64,000 nucleotides of DNA from Saposhnikovia divaricata (Eukaryota; Streptophyta; Magnoliopsida; Apiales; Apiaceae), in assembly GCA_036435485.1 (NCBI GenBank), contig CM071598.1, forward strand, positions 183,406,148 to 183,470,147, written 5' to 3'. Each line of letters starts with the position of its first letter. Position 1 is the first letter of the stretch. The translations under genes were made by a program, and so were the position numbers. Below the pieces are notes generated by a model, which made no database searches, was not told the origin of the DNA, and saw only the letters and a list, made by a program, of their open reading frames with translations. Shown here in pieces: positions 35,447 through 46,839 of this stretch.

Positions 35447-36676
35447 AGATCATAGACTAAACTGGGGTCGCAAAGCTCGTATATTCTTATAACTCCAAAA
35501 TCATACTTTTCAAAATAATAGCACTTGACCCAGATTTTTGTATCAATAAAATAGAGTGGAATCACAATAAAATATAATTTTAGAATTTAAAACATATAAT
35601 TATAATTTTGAAATAACTAGAAAGTTTAGATAGAAAACTTACACAACAACATTAGAATCACAAACAAATGATTAAGTAATTGAGCGTAGAAGTCCCTGGT
35701 AAAGCTTTCGGCATAGATTGGAGTAGGTGATCAGAACACGTATTGAGAAAATTAAACTACTTTGTTAATCATGAACCAAAAATCAATCAGAATCACCTCC
35801 AAGCCTAAACTCCTTGTACCATTCCTATGCTTGTGCCAAACTAAACCCACAACTTTCCCAAGATAAGAAATTCAAGAATTCTTGAAAAGAAGCAAATATG
35901 TGGTAACAAAAGTTTTGTAAGATCAAAATAAGGTAAACAATTGTGATTGAGTAGGTATAAAAATTTCATGTCAAACTAAAATGATTTGGAAGGTCAGGGA
36001 AGGACTCTTGGCATGAAAATGTGGCCGACTAAAATATAGATGATATGCTAGTCAAAAAAAGAACTGTTGTAACTAGAAAATGATAATAAAATGATGAGAA
36101 TTAAGTTCCATAGCTTTGAATCACATTATAGTCAATAACACCCATGTACAATGTCACTGATCATCATATTAAATACTCTAATTATTAGGAGTTATGTTTT
36201 TAATAAAAATCACATAAGATCACTACTATATTTCTAGAACAAAACAGAAGGTCACATACATTTAGCATTATTATAACATAACTTTAGTTGTTCAAACGAT
36301 TTGTACACCAAATAATTAAAGCTACAAAAATAAAAATAAAATGCTTCATAGACATGCATTATAAAAAAAATATCCAATCTTTCCAAGTCACACTAAATCA
36401 ATCAAAATGCTAGTACATGCATGCATGTGAAATTAGGAGAAACAATTTGATCAAGCAGGACATGTAAAGCACTTTTAATGCAAATAAAAAAAACAACAGA
36501 ATAAACTAACACTCAATTTTCTTAAAATCTAGAAAAATGGATTAACACAATTAGGATTAACTTTTTTTTTTTAGACATGTAAAAGGAAATTGTACACATA
36601 TATTCACCTCGAATAATTGGGTAATTGATTAATAGAAAAATTCTTTAAATTAGCTTAAAAGTATAGGGGTGTTACA
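35447..36676 (-). mobile_element. Truncated 3' LTR of an LTR-retrotransposon relic
   Basis: Aligns along its length with 37373-38599, with scattered differences, and ends in the same GGGGTGTTACA. The first part of the LTR is missing. The reversed polypurine tract CCCTCCTT follows at 36681-36688. Confidence 0.85.
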
Positions 36677-36836
36677 AACTACCCTCCTTAAAAGAATTTA
36701 GTCCCCAAATTCTCCAAAATTACCAATTTCATAAATAACAAAAATTGGAAGACCAAAATCCTAAATAACACGAGCTACCTGCAGGTCACGCCTAAAGGCA
36801 GTCTACAGGAAATTATCCTAGAGCTCTGATACCATC
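36677..36836 (-). mobile_element. Residual internal region (160 bp) of the same relic
   Basis: It holds only a polypurine tract on the left and a reversed primer-binding site GCTCTGATACCA at 36823-36834 on the right, with 130 non-coding bases between. All coding sequence is absent. Confidence 0.8.
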
Positions 36837-38599
36837 TGTAACATCCCGCACTTTTTTGGAATGTTAGATCGAACCAAAAGTAAAATACAAAAATTTAATC
36901 TCGAAATTTCTAACAAAAAAACTATTACAATTCTATTACAAGTTAAATCATATAAAACAGAAGCTCAACAGCCCAACATATGTGACATGATCTACATAAA
37001 AATCCAACTAACAAACTCCTTGTAAATCCAACGAAGCGAATGGAACCTGAAATATTAAAAGAGTGAGCTAAAAAGCCCAGCAAGCAAACTAACCAAACAA
37101 ACTAGCGGTCAAATCCAATAATAAAATACAGTATAAAATTATAATAATTTTCAGAAATTCATAACTTACAAAACGATAACTTTTTAACCACCAGTCTACC
37201 TAAGATCACTACAAACCGGTGAGACGGTCCAGAAGTTCAGAAGTCACTATAAACCGGTGACCCAGATTTTAGTATTGTGTCCCTTACTAAGGTGTCAGAA
37301 GTTGCACATCAGTGCGCCCTAAAGAGGTATCAGAGTTTAGTTCTGGAACTATGCGCAGATACTAAGGGGTTCAGATCATAGACTAAATCGGGGTCTCAAA
37401 GCTCGTATATTCTTATAAAATCAAAATCATACTCTTCAAAATAATAGAACTTGACCCAAATTTTCGTATCAATAAAATAGTGAGGAACTACAATAAAATA
37501 TAATTTTAGAATTTAAAACATATAATTATAATTTCGAAATAACTAGAAAGTTTAGATAGAAAACTTACACAACAACATTAGAATCACAAACAAATGATTA
37601 AGTAATTGAGCGTAGAAGTCCCTGGTAAAGCTTTCGGCATAGATTGGAGTAGGTGATCAGAACACGTATTGAGAAAATTAAACTACTTTGTTAACCATGA
37701 ACCAAAAATCAATCAGAATCACCTCCAAGCCTAAACTCCTTGTACCATTCCTATGCTTATGCCAAACTAAACCCACAACTTTCCAAAGATAAGAAATTCA
37801 AGAATTCTTGAAAAGAAGCAAATATGTGGTAACAAAAGTTTTGTAAGATCAAAATAAGGTAAACAATTGTGATTGAGTAGGTATAAAAATTCCATGTCAA
37901 ACTAAAATGATTTGGAAGGTCAGGGAAGGACTCTTGGCATGAAAATGTGGCCGGTTAAAATATAGATGATATGCTAGTCAAAAAAAGAATTGTTGTAATT
38001 AGAAAATGATAATAAAATGATGAGAATTAAGTTTCATAGTTTTGAATCACATTATAGCCAATAACACCCATGTACAATGTAATCATCATATTAAATACTC
38101 TAATTATTAGGAGTTATGTTTTAATAAAAATCACATAAGATCACTACTACATTTCTGGAACAAAACAGAAGGTCACATACATTTAGCATTATTATAACAT
38201 ATATAACTTTAATTGTTTAAACGATTTGTACACCAAATAATTAAAGCTACAAAAATAAAAATAAAATGCTTGATAGACATGCATTATAAAAAAAATTCCA
38301 ATCTTTCCAAGTCACACTAAATCAACCAAAATGCTAGTGCATGCATGCATGTGAAATTAGGAGAAACAATTTGGTCAAGCAGGACATGTAAAGCACTTTT
38401 AATACAAATAAAAAAAACAACAGAAAAAACTGACACTCAATTTTCTTAAAATCTAGAAAAAATGGATTAACACAATTAGGATTAACTTTTTTTTCAGACA
38501 TGTAAAAAGAAATTGTACACATATATTCACTTCGAATAATGGGGTAATTGATTAATAAAAATATTCTTTAAATTAGCTTAAAAGTATAGGGGTGTTACA
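36837..38599 (-). mobile_element. Complete 5' LTR of the relic (1763 bp)
   Basis: TGTAACATCCC at 36837 to GGTGTTACA at 38599, next to the primer-binding site. The family is not identified; the TGTAACATCCCGCAC start is common in plant gypsy LTRs. Confidence 0.85.
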
Positions 38600-39565
38600 C
38601 ATATTAATGTAAAACTTGAATTTTGAAGAATAAAATTAGCTACCTGCACAATGTGGTGGGGTCAAATTAAATTTTATTACTATAAAATTAACTTTTTAGT
38701 GGGGTTAAATTGAATTTTTCCATTAATGATATTTCTATAAAAAAAAAATTACATATAAATTTTTTAAGTTTTTAAATTTCAGTGGGGTTATTGCACCCAC
38801 TGCCATTGGCTACGCCCCTGCGCATCAGTCACAAGCTTCTTACATGTGTGTTTACAAGCTTTTGCCAGAATCAGGAACAAAGATTGGCGCATGATTGTGC
38901 AAGGTTAGCATGGCCACATTTTTTTCCCTGCTTACCGGAACTTCTGCACGGGGAACACAAACGCTGCATGCTCGATTTTCTTTGATTCTTCCCATTTTTG
39001 TTTCCACCATCAGGCACTTGTGCATGACCATGCATGAAGTTGCAACGGCAAATTTGTTGGTGCTCTGTTTATTTTTTCCTCTAGCAGCAAGGGTTAACCC
39101 ATGGCGAGCACAAGAATCACACGGCCAGCAAAAACCATTTTCTTTTGCAACACAGCTTTTCACCGCTGGACCTTGTTGGGATGTTACCCAAGATTTAGAT
39201 TAGAATCACAAGTCACTGTTGTGCTTTTAATCCATGTTCCAGTCTTGTAGCCAATAATAATCAATGGGATATGCTCAATGTCAGAAAGTGGGTGTCACCA
39301 CAGGGAATCATCAACTCTGCAGCTAAAGAGTGGGTTGACAGCAGGGTACAAGTTATTTATACGCCAATGACAAAAACTATCAACTCATCTCGTCAACATA
39401 GAAACAAAAATGATAGTCCCAGTTAGAATTCCTGGGCATGAAAATGGTGTCATGGGCATGCTTGTTCTCTTAAGCTTTTCACTAAAACACAACCGTGCGT
39501 TAATCTTTCTCCCCGAGTCGCCGATGCAATCAGAAACCATTCAGCTAGACAGAGCTGCCACAGCA
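38600..39565. other. Unassigned region with overlapping short ORFs
   Basis: 38630-38830 looks like a DNA-transposon end fragment (repeated GTGGGGT, then GGCTACGCCCCTG). 38830-39400 is less AT-rich than its surroundings and has ORFs of about 100 codons on both strands (38895-39203 plus, 39163-38852 minus). Neither shows a domain or a family I recognise. It may be captured genic DNA. Confidence 0.4.
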
Positions 39566-39784
39566 TCATTCAATATCAAGTTTATTCTGCAGCCAGCTCT
39601 CAAAACCATGCCGTATTTCTGTGCTATAATGCTGGGATATCATCTCTGATGCATTGCCAATATGCTTGGTTATTCCTTGTTTCACAGCATTCAGACCATC
39701 CAAAGCAAGGTTGTGCATTGCTGATAAAGGGCAGTTCAGAGGAAAAGCGCTTCTAGAAAACAAGTTAGCGAGTGCTTCAAACAC
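39566..39784 (-). pseudogene. Fragment resembling a GNOM-type ARF-GEF
   Basis: The minus-strand frame reads FEALANLFSRSAFPLNCPLS, then AMHNLALDGLNAV. This closely resembles the conserved segment just N-terminal to the Sec7 domain of plant GNOM/GBF-type ARF guanine-nucleotide exchange factors, which control vesicle traffic. Only about 45 residues match; the following 25 do not, and no Sec7 sequence is seen nearby. It is best read as a captured or duplicated exon fragment without function. The family call rests on memory of the conserved motif and needs a search. Confidence 0.5.
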
Positions 39785-40882
39785 GGTATTGAAAAAAAGT
39801 AGACCATGAAAATAGAGAAGTCAAGAACTCAAAGTCTGTGATGAGTTCTGTTACTTTTTAAGAGCAAATCCAATACAATGCTATCCTTGATTCCAATCAA
39901 TTACGGATGCAGAAATTTTAGGCAGGGGCGGCCAAAATGTCCTAACATTTTTTGTAACCAATACAGAATAACAGGTCAACATATTATACTAAACAAACCC
40001 AATATCATAAAAGGCTTCTTATAAATGAGTAGTTTCTTGGACAAGCAGGAAGGGGCGGACTATATTTTGTTTGCTTATTTATGTGTTTAATACAATAATT
40101 TAACAGAGATGCATGTATTACTTGCAACAAGCGTACTACTGTATATTATGCATAATTGCATAAACCAAAAGGCAAATTATGGGCTGGCCTTGTCGACTTT
40201 TGAACTAAGGTTGTATTACAAAAAATAAAAATTCAATGGCCCAGAAAAATCTAGCTACATTAGGGTATCAAAGGCTAAAAAACTCAATTTCATAGGAATG
40301 TTATAATAAAATGTAAATATGTATAAATGCATCCTTGGTTATAAATTTAAGATCAAAAATGCATTTATGCATCATGTAACATCATTATTAACAATATATG
40401 AATTGTATGTTGATGTACTTTTAAATGAAAGTTAGGGAAAAAAAGTAAAAAAATTAGTTGAATTTAGAATTACTTGGATACAAATGCAAGGAGTATGAGA
40501 AGTTCTATTTTAACATAAAAATATTTTTTGATGTTAAATTGTACCACTAACTATAGTTATTTTACATCTTACTCTAAACGGATTAGTTTGAATGAGGGTA
40601 AAAATTTATTAAGCTTTGGGTTGGTAAAAAATTGATCCATTTAATCTTGATATTTGGAAGACTCGATTTGTTGAGCACAAATAAGGATGGGATTGGATTG
40701 GGTTATGCGATTTAATTGGCTTATCTTCACCCCTAGTACCCGGTTCCGTGCGGGTAATACTAAACCCCGAGATAATATATATATGACTGTACGGTGAATT
40801 TAGTGATTGGTACGGTGGTCGGCAAGGCCCCAACGTGCACGGATAGTCACATGTACTGATTATAGTTATGTAAACACAATCA
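39785..40882. other. Intergenic DNA, nothing recognised
   Basis: AT-rich, no supported ORF and no terminal repeats. Confidence 0.6.
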
Positions 40883-41600
40883 TCAATATATATATATAAA
40901 GGAGGATAGCGGGAGTTTAGGTGGTGCTCTAATATCGTCTCAATCGATTTTTCTAATTTTCTAGAATTTTAAACACTAATAAATATGAAAATATCAATTA
41001 GCATATTATAAGTAGAATAGGTGTTCGAATTTATAAAGGAGAAGAGTTCGAATTTATAGGGAAGACATATGATTAGAAATTCTATTGGAAGTATAATAAG
41101 TATTTATAAGGCATATGATTAAAAGTTCTATGAGAAGCAGAATAGGAGTTCGAATTTATAGAGAATAAGAGTTTGAATTTAGAAAAAATATATAAATAAA
41201 AGTTTTACTAGAACTAGAATATGTGTTTGAATATATAGAGCAGACATATAATTAAATATTTTATAAAAAGTACGATCTTCTTAAATTATATATTTTTTAT
41301 ATAAGTTAATTGTACTTATATTAGGAAAATTTATTCATAAATCAAATACTATTGTCATGAAAAAAGTCACCGTATTTAAAAAGAAAAGAATTGATGTCTT
41401 AACATAATAAAAGAACAATGAGTAAAAGAACAATCTCATGCAGTCTTTATAATATATGTTAAAAAGTTGGGATTTCGGTTTTAACGAGAGAGCGGCTCAA
41501 TCGAAAGAATTGTATTTAACAAGAAATTGATTCATTAGAGAAGATTATTTAATTATTAAAATTTAATATTATTATTATAATATAACGTAATATTAATATT
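40883..41600 (+). mobile_element. Helitron-like copy A (5' end, no 3' end)
   Basis: Begins in TATATATATAAAGG followed by AGGATAGCGGGAGTTTAGG, the same start as copies B and C. The body repeats ATTAGAAGTTCTATTGGAAG-like and GTTCGAATTTATA segments. It lacks the terminal hairpin and runs directly into copy B. Non-coding, so non-autonomous. Confidence 0.65.
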
Positions 41601-42557
41601 ATATAAAGGAGGATAGCGGGAGTTTAGGTGGCGCTCTAATATCGTCTCAATCGATTTTTCTAATTTTCTATAATTTTAAACACTAATAAATATGAAAATA
41701 TCAATTAGCATATTAGAAATAGAATAGGTGTTCGAATTTATAAAGGAGAAGAGTTCGAATTTATAGGGAAGACATATGATTAGAAGTTCTATTGGAAGTA
41801 TAATAAGTATTTATAAGGCATACGATTAAAAGTTCTATTAGAAGCAGAATAGGAGTTCGAATTTATAGAGAATAAGAGTTTGAATTTAGAAAAAATATAT
41901 AAATAAAAGTTCTACTAGAACTAGAATATGTGTTTGAATATATAGAGCAGACATATAATTAAATATTTTATAGAAAGTACGATCTTCTTAAATTATATAT
42001 TTTTATATAAGTTAATTGTACTTATATTAGGAAAATTTATTCATAAATCAAATACTATTGTCATGAAAAAAGTCACCGTATTTAAAAAGAAAAGAATTGA
42101 TGTCTTAACATAATAAAAGAACAATGAGTAAAAGAACAATCTCATGCAGTCTTTATAATATATGTTTTATAGAAAGTACGATCTTCTTAAATTATATATT
42201 TTTTATATAAGTTAATTGTACTTATATTAGGAAAATTTATTCATAAATCAAATACTATTGTCATGAAAAAAGTCACCGTATTTAAAAAGAAAAGAATTGA
42301 TGTCTTAACATAATAAAAGAACAATAGGTAAAAGAACAATCTCATGCAGTCTTTATAATATATGTTAAAAAGTTGGGATTTCAGTTTTAACGAGAGAGCG
42401 GCTCAATCGAAACAATTGTATTTAACAAGAAATTGATTCATTAGAAAAGATTATTTAATTATTAAAATTTAATATTAATATTATAATATAACGTAAATGT
42501 ATTGAATTTTTTAAAAAATATTTTAACGCCGCCGCGAAGCGCGGCTTTATCAGCTAG
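41601..42557 (+). mobile_element. Helitron-like copy B with 3' hairpin and CTAG end
   Basis: Same 5' start as copy A. The 3' end has the hairpin GCCGCG-AAG-CGCGGC at 42531-42545, 8 bp before CTAG, followed by T: a classic Helitron terminus. An internal tandem duplication of about 195 bp (about 41970-42165 and 42166-42362) repeats the block from TATAGAAAGTACGATC to TATAATATATGTT. Confidence 0.8.
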
Positions 42558-43553
42558 TATATATATATAAAGGAGGATAGCGGGAGTTTAGGTGGCGCTC
42601 TAAGATCGTCTCAATCTATTTTTCTAATTTTCTAGAATTTTAGAATTTTAAACACTAATAAATACAAAAATATCAATTAACATATTAGAAGTAGAATAGG
42701 TGTTCGAATTTATAAAGGATAAGAGTTCGAATTTATAGGGAAGACATATGATTATAAGTTCTATTGTAAGTATAATAAGTATTTATAAGGCATACGATTA
42801 AAAGTTCTATTGGAAGTAGAATAGGAGTTCGAATTTATAAAGAATAAGAGTTCGAATTTATCGAAAAAATATATAAATAAACGTTCTACTAGAAGTAGGA
42901 TAGGTGTTTGAATATATAGAGCAGAAATATAATTAAATATTTTATAGAAAGTATGATCTTCTTAAATTATATATTTTTTATATAAGTTAATTATACTTAT
43001 ATTAGGAAAATTTATTCATAAATCCAATACTATTGTCATAAAAAAAGTCACCGTATTTTAAAAAAAAAAGAATTGATGTGTTAACATAATTCACCGTATT
43101 TAAAAAGAAAAGAATTGATGTGTTAACATAATAAAAGAACAATCTCATGCAAGAATCCTAAATAAATACATGAGTATCTATAATATAATGAGAAAATAAG
43201 ATGTGTTTTCATTTTCTAAAACTTCAAAAAATTTAGAAAGTCTAGAGAAATTATAAATTGGAATTCACTCTATTTTTTAGGTTTTGATTTTAAAGAAAAA
43301 AATTGTTGTGTAAGATAAATATCATCAATAATATGTAATGAAGTTGGAATTTCGATCTCAAACGAGAGCGGCTCGAAACATGTTTAACGGGAAGACGGCT
43401 CACTATAAAAGATTGTACTAGCTATTAAAATACCATATTGATGTTATAAATTTTATAATAAAATGGTTCCCCTACATTATCATACAAGTAATATATGTAA
43501 AAGTTAGGTTTTTGGTCGTAACGAGAGAGCGGATCAATAGTAATAACCGTGTT

Positions 43554-46500
43554 TGTGACACCCCTCCAAATCCGGGGTCCAGATCCGGGGGTCACCAACC
43601 AATCACAACCAAAAATATCAGAATACACAACCGACCCCGCACACCAAAGATCGCAAAACAGGTTATTGCATGAATACAAGCAGACATATTCCAGAATGAA
43701 CTAGTCACTTATTACAAACCACCAAATCAAGTCAACTTAAAACCAGTCTAAATCAATTTTATTATTACATCCCGTTTTATTTAAATTCTATCTAGCGCCA
43801 ACTGAAACGCACAAGTACCTGCACAGCCTGAGGTGCGGATACCCGACCACTCTGACTCCCTCTAATACTGTCTGGACTGCTGATCGGAACCATACTTCCC
43901 GTCTGGAAAGGTTTAGTGAAAGCAAGAGTGAGCCAAAGAAAAGCCCAGCAAGTATATATAAACAGTTTCAAAATAAAACCAGAACAAATGCTGCATAATA
44001 TCAACTGAAAAGTAAAACAGTTTATAAAGCATACTGAATCAACAACTGAATTATAATTCGATCATAACTGAAATCATTCGACATGACATAAAACTGAATC
44101 ATTTGTCAACTCACAATATATAATAGCCATTCGGGCGATATGGATTGGATATACATAACTGAAACACCATTGCCCCCTGATCAGGTTCAAAAGCAATGGG
44201 ACCCTTTATACTCCACTGGTACAGCTATACCCGTGTGTATAATCCGGATTTCATGAGGGTACCAAAATAGGCAAGTAATGTTAGCCTATAGGAAGATGGA
44301 ATGGTTACCATATCCTCCTTAAATATTGCTGGACCATGACAGCTATCATGGCCTCCTACGCTTTATCATTTTCCAAATCCAATAGAGCAATTTCCGAATT
44401 CAACAGGAAATGCTTAGTTTCACATACAGTTCACATCCCTATTATTTACTACGATAATAAGGATATGAAGAGTTTATCTTAAACAATTCCCCACATCAAG
44501 GGTACCAATATCAAGTAATTTTGTTCGCACAAAAATATTTAAGAATCACAAATAGCTCTGAACAATAACTATTTGTCATGATATGAATCAATGAAATATA
44601 AAATAAAAGTGTTTAAGATGATCAAGGGAGAAAATACTTGCCTGGATGTACTGCTGGTAATTTATGCTGTCTGGCTAGGGTTTTCTCACTTCTAGAAATA
44701 CTGCAGGTAACTCTGCCCACTAGCTAGGGTTTCTCCCACTTCTACAATAAAACATGCTATTTCAAATATCTGGCTAGGTACAAGGTCAATTACTGATCAA
44801 ACCTCGGTTCTAGGGTCTACCCGTACGTTGCATGGCTATCGACTAAATATTTTAATCAAATAATAACATGTACAGAGTAATCAAACACGTAATTTACATA
44901 GCAGATATGACTCACCATATAAAAGAACACTCAAGGTATTTTTAGAACCCTTATAAACATTTTTAGAACATTTTTCGGAATTTTTAAAGAATTTAAATTA
45001 CCCTTTTCGGATTAAAAAGGATAATTTAAAACCCTACAGATAATTATTGGGTCATTGAAATATTTTTCTAATTACCTAATCCGGTTTTAGAATCAATTTT
45101 AGAATTTTAAAACTATTTTTACCCTTCCCGGATTATTTTTAGAATTTTAGAACAATTTTATTTCATTTTAAACAAATAAGGAAATAAATATTAAAGGTAA
45201 AATAATATTTATAAAATAAATAAATTATTTTATTTTTCAAAATAATTAAATTTGATTATTTTTCATCATATTTAAATAATATTTAATTAATTAAATTAAT
45301 TGATTATTATTAATTAACCAATCAATTTAAATTAATTAAAATATTAGCTAAATAGATTTAAAATAATCAAATAAAATAAATTTCGAATTAAAAATAATTT
45401 ATTAAAATTTTAAAACTATTTTTCGAAATTAAAAATAATTCTTCGAAATTTAAAAATGATTTTTCGAATTTTTAAAAGTATTTAATTCTAAATTATTTTT
45501 AAATTAAAAACAAATAATAAATAAATAGATAAATAAATAAATAAAAATAAAATTCAGAAATAAATTCTGAATTTCCAAAACATTTTCAGAAAATAATTTT
45601 CTGAATTTTTATGATTAAATTCAGATTTTTATTTTTATTTAAAAGTAATTAAAAGTAAATAAAAGAAAATAATTTTTTTTTTTTTTATAAAACTGTGCTC
45701 GCCGGCCGGAGTTTATGAACTCACCGGAATCCGGCGAGCTCCATTAACTCCGGCGGCCTAACCCAGAAACCGGCGAACTCTTCCCCCCCTCCTGGGCAGC
45801 TCGTTTTGACTCCAAATCACGGGGTTTTGAGTCCCCCGTGACCCAAACACATCCACAAATCCATTTCAACCAACATCAACCGGAAACAAATCGGTTTTAA
45901 CCGATTTGTTCAAAACCCGATCAAAATCCGGCCAAACTCCGGCGACTCCAAAACACATCCAAACGTAAATTAAAAATCACATACGAATTGCTGGGAACAC
46001 GATCTACACATCCATAACAACCAAACTTACAGAAAATCATCCAACAAAAACATGAAAATTCGAATTAAATCCGAAAATCATAAAAATTCGAACGAAGCAT
46101 GTACAGATGTTTTCACACATATAAACAGGTAGTACTCATCATAAGATTCAATTTGACTACTCATATGAAAGATTTGGATAACAAAATCACCTTCAAAATG
46201 GCGATTGATCCTCAAGAACACCAAGAACTAATTTCCAGAGAAAATTCAGAAATTAAATCAGAAAATCTAACTTTTCTGATTATTTTAATTAATAAAAAAT
46301 AAATTAACTGCTATTTATATTAACCAGAAATTAATACCCCAAAAATATTTTGAAACCCTAATTAAATTTATTAAGCCTTAAAAATAATTTTTAGGGGATA
46401 AAAATGTAATATTTTTAATTCTAAACAATTATAACATATATGCCAAAATTTCCCAAAAATTGTGAATATTACAAAAATTACAACAAAATTCATTTTTATG

Positions 46501-46799
46501 CATCCTACCATTTTATAAAAATATTGGTATCAAAAACAGGGTCTCAGATTCAGTATAGGGGCTGGTTCCGGAATTTAAAATGCAAAATAATTGTATTCTA
46601 AAAATATAAAAATTACAGAAAAATAAAATAAAATAATCTATGCTACACAGAAGTCACATAACACGTATGGGATGATTTTCCTATTTAATAAAAATTATAA
46701 TGTATTTAAATGCATTAAAAATTAAATAAAAACACAATAAAATCAACTAAAAACATATTTTAACAGAATAAAATACACGTAATTTTCCCAGTCGTTACA
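43554..46799 (-). mobile_element. 3' LTR of the minus-strand Tekay element
   Basis: On the minus strand it runs TGTAACGACTG to GGGGTGTCACA. It contains an extra, acceptor-less copy of exon 1 near 43892-43818 and a GC-rich patch at 45700-45960. The ORFs visible in it are not supported as genes apart from the exon. Confidence 0.95.
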
Positions 46800-46814
46800 T
46801 CCTTCCCCCCTTAT
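46800..46814 (-). other. Polypurine tract of the minus-strand element
   Basis: The reverse complement, TATAAGGGGGGAAGGA, abuts the 3' LTR. Confidence 0.85.
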
Positions 46815-46839
46815 AAGGATTCTGCCCCCAGAATCCTAC

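Noticed and set aside
38895..39203. 102-codon plus-strand ORF with hydrophobic stretches
   Set aside because: Overlapped by an equally long minus-strand ORF; no recognised family; kept only as part of an unassigned region.
43425..43679. 84-codon minus-strand ORF across the LTR boundary
   Set aside because: Created by joining LTR and Helitron DNA; not ancestral coding sequence.
46099..46302. 67-codon plus-strand ORF in the minus-strand Tekay LTR (also 55446-55649)
   Set aside because: Antisense within the LTR, present twice only because the LTRs are duplicated, and no domain.
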